A DNA stretch of 5,374 nt. Origin: Microbacteriaceae bacterium. Lineage in GTDB: Bacteria; Actinomycetota; Actinomycetes; Actinomycetales; Microbacteriaceae. The number at the start of each line of letters is the position of its first letter. Within the stretch, counting starts at the first letter, position 1. The notes below the pieces were generated by a model, which searched no databases, was not told the DNA's origin, and saw only the letters and a program-made list of their open reading frames with translations. Location of the stretch: positions 1 through 5,374 of the forward strand of contig JAODAY010000285.1 in assembly GCA_025463665.1 (NCBI GenBank). Direction: 5' to 3'. The position numbers and the translations under genes were made by a program. Below, one piece after another: positions 5,145 to 5,374 of the stretch.

Positions 5145-5374
5145 TCAGCGGCGCACAAGTGTCGCCACGGCCTCCACATGATGCGTGTTCGGGAACAGGT
5201 CGAAGGCGCGCAGGGCCGTGAGATCGTAACCCCGCGCCGCGAACAAGCCGATGTCGCGAGCCAGGGCGACGGGGTCGCAGGCGACATAGACGATCTGCGC
5301 CGGCTGCAGCGCCGAGATTCCGTCGACGACCTGCTTGCCCGCACCGGAACGCGGCGGGTCGAGCACGATCGTCG
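5145..5374 (-). CDS. TrmA/RlmD-family RNA (uracil-5-)-methyltransferase, C-terminal part
   Basis: C-terminal 76 or so codons of a class I SAM-dependent RNA methyltransferase that forms 5-methyluridine in rRNA or tRNA; the rest lies beyond the right edge. The frame is open to the edge and reads TIVLDPPRSGAGKQVV, the conserved DPPR loop. Then comes YVACDPVALARD with the catalytic Cys (codon 5277-5279), which attacks C6 of the uracil, and FPNTHHVEAVATLVR with the conserved Glu that acts as general base. Stop TGA is at 5145-5147. Which of TrmA, RlmC or RlmD it is cannot be told from this end; in actinobacteria such genes usually also carry a TRAM domain, which would lie off the window. The 89 bases to the next gene hold no strong terminator, so some read-through into the two-component operon is possible. 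Confidence 0.9.
   Translation of the reverse strand, partial: TIVLDPPRSGAGKQVVDGISALQPAQIVYVACDPVALARDIGLFAARGYDLTALRAFDLFPNTHHVEAVATLVRR

Overview
The window looks like a chromosomal stretch of a high-GC Gram-positive actinobacterium. GC-rich codon use, GTG starts with 4-base stop/start overlaps, and an acyl-CoA carboxylase beta subunit followed directly by a small epsilon subunit are all typical of that phylum. A Microbacteriaceae-like genome is my best guess; this is inference, and no species can be named from the sequence.

Left part (1-1475, + strand): the 3' part of an acyl-CoA carboxylase carboxyltransferase (AccD/PccB family, N-terminus outside the window) overlaps by GTGA with a 79-residue epsilon subunit (AccE). 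Together they supply the carboxyltransferase half of an enzyme making malonyl-CoA or methylmalonyl-CoA. An Ile at the known specificity position argues for acetyl-CoA being accepted.

Middle part (1476-2073, no recognised protein gene): about 600 bases between two converging transcription units, unusually rich in structure. It holds small hairpins (1585-1624), a cluster of TGTC motifs repeating every 11 bases inside an inverted repeat (1716-1756), and a visibly AT-richer block with four consecutive evenly spaced stem-loops (1804-1946). The last of these is a perfect 12-bp terminator-like stem. Then come a 10-bp palindrome, a 15-bp hairpin that probably ends the leftward operon (1968-2000), and a 14-bp tandem repeat. 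The four-hairpin block is the best candidate here for something undescribed: an unannotated structured RNA on the + strand, with a stem that can pair either upstream or downstream.

Right part (2074-5055, - strand): a compact three-gene operon with overlapping ends. Read leftward it encodes a NarL/LuxR-type response regulator, a multi-pass membrane histidine kinase with intact H, N and G boxes, and a second multi-pass membrane protein. The cytoplasmic part of that last protein looks like a kinase module lacking the phospho-accepting His and the ATP-binding motifs. The likely reading is a two-component system with an added pseudokinase-like membrane partner.

Far right (5145-5374, - strand): the C-terminal end of a TrmA/RlmD-type RNA uracil-5-methyltransferase with its catalytic Cys and Glu. 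It is a housekeeping gene upstream of the two-component operon and is cut by the window edge.
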